Shown: one piece after another, positions 58,918-64,000 of the stretch
Numbering within the stretch: position 1 is the first letter of the stretch
Layout: each line of letters opens with the position of its first letter
Origin: Neonectria sp. B-13
Lineage: Eukaryota; Ascomycota; Sordariomycetes; Hypocreales; Nectriaceae
Length of the DNA: 64,000 nucleotides
Direction of reading: 5' to 3'
Assembly (NCBI GenBank): GCA_002682825.1
Contig: NOKP01000001.1
Span: 3,909,296 to 3,973,295, forward strand
The notes under the pieces: generated by a model
What the model was told of the DNA's origin: nothing
The model's database searches: none
The model's input: the letters and a program-made list of their open reading frames with translations, nothing else
Position numbers and translations under genes: made by a program

Positions 58918-61412
58918 GAGTCTGCCGTTGAGCTCGGTAAAGGAAAATCAACACTCGAGCAACCTCACCAGGGTACATCTCTCCAATCTCCTCGTCGAAA
59001 CATGGTTCGAATTAGGGACACCAAGGGTCAAATCTTCGAAGTTTATCAGAACCCACCAAAACCAACTCGGTCTGCCCAGCCATGAGCAGAGATAGTACAG
59101 TGGCACCGCGTGTTGACCATGTTTTGGAGTCTATTTTGCGAGCAAAAGCTTGGGGCGGTGGATATTTGGCAAGGGTGTGTTTTGGCGTCTAGGGAGGATG
59201 GAATTCCTCAGTGGGTGGTTTTTGACGTTGGTAATACTTGGGGGGATTGGCGGCGAGGGAAGGGGGTGTTGTAGACTAAGGCATCTTGTGTAGAGTATAT
59301 GAAGCTTGTGGCCTGGTTGACTTACACTGGGCCGACAGCATGCGGCAGTATCACCACTATGATGAGCATGGATGATGGATGGAGTGGGCCAACCCCAAGA
59401 TTATCGGATCGTCGGGCCTAGCAAGTGAGAGCATCGGTCTCGACGGACAACACTTTGGTGATTTGATTCTACGTGTGTTGATGCGGGTAGGTATGTTCTG
59501 TACGCAAAACAGGGCGGATTGCCATTCACAACTTGCGTCACGTGGACCTGTCGAGTCAAACCGCGTCCGCTCCCTCCACACTTCCATCCACTCCCATTCA
59601 TCAACGCCAACCACCGTCCACCTCGACACCATCACCGCTCTCGCGTACAAGTTCAGACTCCATCGGACTCCATCAGACCCATCGCGGGGTCCCAAAGGGC
59701 ATCGTCCCCGGCCGCCCGAACTCTTGGCCCATCGGACCACCTAGATTCTCACAGGCCGTATCGGGACACCTCGGAGGATTCCCTTCCACATCTGGTCCGG
59801 TGACTCCCTACGCACCCCGCATCGCCAGAGCGCCCGTCCGTCTCATCACACTGAGACGGCGCGACGATCCCACGTGCGGAAATGAAGCCCGGTTCGAGTA
59901 CCGGGTGCCACGGCGCGCCATCTAGCGGCCCAGCCCGAGCTACCTAACGTATGCTGTTGCCGCTCGCCTAGGATGTGACAATGCCCACAGCGCCAGGAGG
60001 CCCAGTCACGGCTTACCGTGGTAGGGAATCGGGTGCTCCTGACTATTGCATCGGCCTAGTCAGGGCGGACTCCGAAGTCATCCGCTGCTCATGACAAGTG
60101 TCTTGAGAGCGATTCCCTGCTGTTGCCGGCAGTCTAGATATGTCTGGTGTGACTAGGACCTAGTCACCGATATTATGGATCCAAAGGGGGAACTCCCAAG
60201 CTTGCCTGCTTCTCGAAGTCCAAAGCTTGGCCCGACGGCTCCAATAATTCAGCAGCCTTGCCCCTGTTTCGGCTCACTCCGCTTCAAGCTCTGCATATCA
60301 CATGCGTCCTTGCATCGTCAACGTGACGAATGATTCCAGCATGCAAGGCCTTATGGGAGGCCAGGCTGATGCAACTCTAACTCATCTGCCCGAGAATGCC
60401 GGCTCGACGCCCGAGCAGAACTTGTGGGGAAGGTTTAACTGCGGGATCTGAACCCCAAAGCTTGCCCAATCTCGAGACTCGTCACAAGGCCGACGGGAGT
60501 GGCAACCGGCCCTCGCAGCACCCGGAAGGCTGGTGGCTGTTCATGGGCGAGTTTTAGCCTGCCTTTACCAGAAACATGGGAAGAACCATGAGGTTGAGCG
60601 GGACTCTGCGTCACCAGCCATGCCATCCCCCAGATTCAAGTAGACGGGCACATTCCCGAAGTGCCGAGGGCCTTATAGCAGCCGTTATGAGATCGTCTGG
60701 TCCAAATACGTGTTGGGAAATGAGCGAGACAAAATATCCCGTCTACGTTTCATCGGTCGGTAATTCGTCGGCCGGTAGTCAACTGGCAGATCCTTTGGGT
60801 TACTCTTTGTCCTCTCATACCAAGACCGATACTGCTAACCTCCCCACTCACCTCATGAAAATCCTTATGAGATGCCACAGTAGAAGCTGTTTGCTGAGGT
60901 ACTTTACAAGAAGTCTTACGAAGTCACCGGGCGACTCTCGTCTCAAACATGGGTTCCCTGTTCTGAAAGAGGCAAGTGTGCTCAAGTGTGCCATCAACCA
61001 AGGCAATTAGTTCCAGCGTCTAGACAGTCTTCGGATCAAGATACCGATTTTCCACAACCAACTCTGCCCACTGAAACGATCGTGCCCCGTCTCCAAGAAG
61101 TGGCAAATTGCTAGAGTATTCGGGTACAACACCCCCGGCTCACTTTACGCCGGGCCGCCAACATTGGCGCATGGAGTCCCCGAAATTCCTTCCCAAAGAG
61201 GTGCGGCAGATCCGGTGACATCGCGCTGCCAGTTCAGTATGCTCAAGTCGAAGCTGAGGGCTGGCTTATGGGTGGTAACCTGTCCGAGTAAGTTCTGACA
61301 ACGAGCGATGAGCGTGAGTGCGACCTTCTGAAACTTGCTTAATTTGAGTCACTCTAATTCACAGGATTATCCCAGAAGATTCCCTTGTAAGCATTAAGGT
61401 CTCAACGAGAAT

Positions 61413-61418
61413 GCGGGG
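61413..61418 (+). promoter_or_regulatory. Possible CRE1 site (GCGGGG)
   Basis: Matches the SYGGRG consensus of the carbon catabolite repressor CRE1, about 860 bp upstream of the cellobiohydrolase ATG. A six-base match is weak on its own. Confidence 0.3.
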
Positions 61419-61580
61419 GAGCTCTTTCGCCTTTCCAATTCAACCAGGGGCAAATACATCGACCTCCAATCGAACGCGCCATGGACCTGGTCTGTACTCA
61501 CACATGTATGCGGAGCTTAGGGAGAGGCGACGGCCCGTCTTGAACCACACAGATCTGAGCTGGGTCGTCGAGCTTCCGGC

Positions 61581-61595
61581 CCGGGGCGGCCCCAG
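61581..61595. promoter_or_regulatory. Paired CRE1-like motifs upstream of cbh1
   Basis: CCGGGG (61581-61586) and CCCCAG (61590-61595, the reverse strand reading CTGGGG) both fit SYGGRG, 3 nt apart in opposite orientations, about 690 bp before the ATG. Closely spaced pairs are the functional form in cellulase promoters of Trichoderma. Function here is inferred. Confidence 0.4.
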
Positions 61596-62167
61596 TATAA
61601 ACGGCAGATGACCTCCGTGTCCCGATCAGAAAGCCCTCCAATGAGGAGGCGAGACAAGACCGAACCTTTCAGGAACCATGTCACACATCCCTCGGCAACA
61701 GTCGACCTTCTCGCTCATCAGCCGCTTGCCCACCTCCTCTTCATCGTGGTCCTACGGTCTGGCTGAGATGGTCACGGAGGCTGGGAAGAGAAGCCGGACA
61801 ATCCGCGGCTGAGCGGAACAATGCAACTGTAGCCTTTCCACGGCTCCCTGAGCTCTATGGACCAGAGGCACTTGTCGCGGCACACGTCCGCCTTCCATCT
61901 GCCCATTCCACCTGAACCCGCCTCGGCCGACTCTGCTCGAGGATCGATGAAGGGGAGAACGAATTCTCGCGACGTGGCGGAGGAAGCGGCGGCCCGTAAC
62001 CCGGACACAGCCTCCAGGGATGAAGCAAGAACCCACAGGACGGCCATGGAGCTAGCTGGCCACCTTCGAGATGTCTGGAATGCGTTGTATTCACCAAGAG
62101 GCCTCGGGTCGCCTAGGAAAAGTCTCAATTGACTTACCACCTCTCACAGAATCAGTGCGAGGCCGTC

Positions 62168-62174
62168 TATATAA
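62168..62174 (+). promoter_or_regulatory. TATA box of the cellobiohydrolase gene
   Basis: TATATAA, 104 bp upstream of the ATG, followed by a CT-rich leader; typical for a highly expressed secreted enzyme. Confidence 0.65.
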
Positions 62175-62277
62175 CCTGATGCCCTCGCCTTCTAATCTCA
62201 AACTATCCTCCTCACACCTATCTCCATCAACTCCCTCTCTTCACTCACTGGAACAAAGACTCTGAATCATTCTCGCC

Positions 62278-63924
62278 ATGTATCGCAAACTCGCCGCCCT
62301 CTCGGCCTTGGTCATCGCAGCCAAGGCGCAACAAGCCTGCACCAGTACCGCTGAGACTCATCCGAAGCTGACCTGGCAGAAATGCACTACTAGCGGCTGC
62401 ACCAGTGTCTCTGGCTCAGTTGTTGTTGATGCTAACTGGCGATGGACCCATCTCACTACGTCAACCACCAATTGCTACAGTGGCAACGAATGGGATGAGA
62501 CTATCTGCACTAGCAACGAGGTGTGCGCCGAGAAGTGTTGCCTGGATGGTGCCGACTACTCGGGCACCTACGGCGTCACCACCAGCGGCTCCCAGCTCAA
62601 CCTCAAGTTCTTGACCAAGGGCCCCTATAGCACGAACATTGGTAGCCGTCTTTACCTCCTCGAGGACGATGATACCTACCAGATGTTCACCCTGCTGGGT
62701 AACGAGTTCACCTTTGATGTCGATGTTTCGGGTATCAGCTGTGGCCTCAATGGTGCTGTATACTTCGTATCTATGGATGAGGATGGCGGCAAGGCCAAGT
62801 ACGACGGCAACAATGCTGGAGCCAAGTACGGTACTGGATACTGTGATAGCCAGTGTCCTCGCGATGTCAAGTTCATCAATGGATTGGTAAGTATCTATGA
62901 AAACACCCGGTGAGACAACATACGCTGACCATTATCTTTAGGCCAATGTGGAAGGCTGGGTGCCCTCCGAGGATGACATCAACTCTGGTGTTGGTGAGCT
63001 GGGCACTTGCTGCCCGGAGATGGACATCTGGGAGGCCAACGACAAGTCGACGGCCTACACTCCCCATCCTTGCGATACCCTCACCCAGAACTCCTGCAAC
63101 GGCGACGAATGCGGTGGCACCTACTCGGCTGACCGCTATGCTGGCGACTGCGATCCCGATGGTTGCGACTTCAACTCCTACCGCCAGGGCGACAAGACCT
63201 TCTACGGCAGCGGCTCAGGCTTCGATGTCGACACCTCTGCGAAGATGACTGTTGTCACCCAGTTCATTAAGGGTTCCAACGGAAAGCTGTCTGATATCAA
63301 GCGCTTCTACGTTCAAGACGGCGTGGTTATCCCCAACTCGGAGTCTACTATTTCTGGCATCGAAGGAAACTCCATCACCGCCGACTACTGCGCTGATCAG
63401 AAGGACGTCTTCGGCGACACCGACTCCTTTGCCGCTCACGGTGGTCTCTCTAAGATGAGCGATGCCCTTGCTGCGCCCATGGTCCTGGTCTTGAGCTTGT
63501 GGCACGACGTAAGTCCTTACCCGAATGTGCCTTGTCATTCTTTAGGTTCCTAAACTAACACCACCACTTATAGCACTACGCGCACATGCTCTGGCTCGAC
63601 TCGACCTACCCCGTCGGCTCTACCGCCCCTGGCGCCGCGCGCGGCTCTTGCGCTTCTACCTCTGGTGTCCCCTCCGATCTCGAGAAGAACGTTCCCAACT
63701 CCTCGGTTTCCTTCTCCAACATCAAGTTCGGCCCCATCGGCACCACCTTCAACTCCGACGGCACCACCGACCCCGAGGACCCCGAGGACCCCGAGGAACC
63801 CGGCACTGGTGATGCTGTTCCTCACTATGGCCAGTGTGGCGGCTCCAACTGGACCGGCAGCAAGATTTGCGTGACCCCTTACACTTGCACCAAGCTCAAC
63901 GACTTCTACTCCCAGTGCCTGTAA
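62278..63924 (+). CDS. GH7 cellobiohydrolase I with CBM1 (Cel7A type, 508 aa)
   Basis: Exons 62278-62886, 62942-63508 and 63574-63924 (GTAAGT donors). Residues 1-17 are the signal peptide (ends A-K-A). The GH7 domain has the catalytic motif E-M-D-I-W-E (Glu229 nucleophile, Asp231, Glu234 acid/base, in the same precursor positions as T. reesei Cel7A). It retains [17 protein letters not shown] and [10 protein letters not shown] short linker (453-474) is rich in Asp, Pro and Glu. The C-terminal CBM1 (about 475-508) begins H-Y-G-Q-C-G-G and ends F-Y-S-Q-C-L. The enzyme releases cellobiose processively from reducing ends of cellulose. The acidic linker is unusual. Confidence 0.96.
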
Positions 63925-64000
63925 GTCGGCCGTGCCGCGCCTGCGGGGCGAGGACGCAGTGTCTCTGAACGACTGAGAGGTTGAGGAGTGAGGGCGGGAA
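63925..64000. other. 3' flank of the cellobiohydrolase gene
   Basis: Only 76 bases remain; nothing recognisable beyond the probable 3' UTR start. Confidence 0.5.

Larger units (their letters stand above)
58918..62167. other. Intergenic region upstream of the cellobiohydrolase
   Basis: About 3.2 kb without a supported gene. A T-arm-like hairpin near 59890-59908 does not form a tRNA. The right part is the promoter of the cellulase gene. Overlapping frames (59379-59925, 60576-61010, 61411-62132) show no motifs. Confidence 0.45.

Noticed and set aside
59833..59925. tRNA-like segment with CCCGGTTCGAGTACCGGG
   Set aside because: The T-loop would have an extra base and no 5' acceptor strand complementary to the 3' end exists within tRNA distance.
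1..64000. CRISPR array, intact transposon, biosynthetic gene cluster
   Set aside because: Looked for and not seen; a CRISPR array is not expected in a fungal nuclear genome.

Overview
The window looks like nuclear DNA of a filamentous ascomycete, most likely a sordariomycete and perhaps Hypocreales. Genes carry short introns (about 50-70 nt) with GTAAGT/GTATGT donors and CTAAC-type branch points. The sequence is GC-rich. Pol5, Utp20, Sfh1 with a GATA finger and a GH7 cellobiohydrolase are the expected filamentous-fungal forms. The order-level guess rests on remembered similarity of the cellulase to Fusarium-type Cel7A and is inference.

Layout. 1-4672: no confident gene; pyrimidine-rich leader of a conserved fungal gene (4673-6292). 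6873-6960: intron-containing tRNA-Tyr (minus). 7509-8678: small heat-shock protein with an RGG-like region (minus). About 10040-10524: decayed alpha/beta-hydrolase. 11499-11864: COX17, split into three exons. 12249-12778: small coiled-coil gene (minus). 13142-14906: CCT4 (minus), divergent from RPT1 (15361-16835). 17325-18014: zinc-binding orphan (minus). 19316-20605: cytochrome c1 (minus), divergent from RanGAP RNA1 (21121-22440). 23198-24073: Gln/Ala-rich orphan (minus). 26347-27380: proteasome alpha7 (PRE10), convergent with POL5 (27562-30676, minus). 30677-40573: about 10 kb without a recognisable gene, ending in the long leader of CDC25 (40574-42423). 43952-45642: CWF19L1/Drn1 (minus), divergent from UTP20 (45969-53957). 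54223-54837: ZIM17 (minus). 55712-56333: secreted CAP protein. 57098-58917: SFH1 with a GATA finger. 62278-63924: secreted GH7 cellobiohydrolase with CBM1.

Most genes are housekeeping: protein folding and degradation (CCT4, RPT1, PRE10, sHSP), mitochondrial biogenesis (COX17, CYT1, ZIM17), ribosome biogenesis and RNA turnover (POL5, UTP20, Drn1), nuclear transport (RNA1), cell cycle (CDC25) and chromatin (SFH1). Two secreted proteins lie at the right end. There is no biosynthetic cluster, intact transposon or CRISPR array. I see no clear new multi-gene system. The most unusual points are the RGG-like small heat-shock protein, the acidic Asp-Pro-Glu linker of the cellobiohydrolase, start-codon-only first exons in two proteasome genes, and an almost ATG-free CDC25 leader with one tiny uORF.
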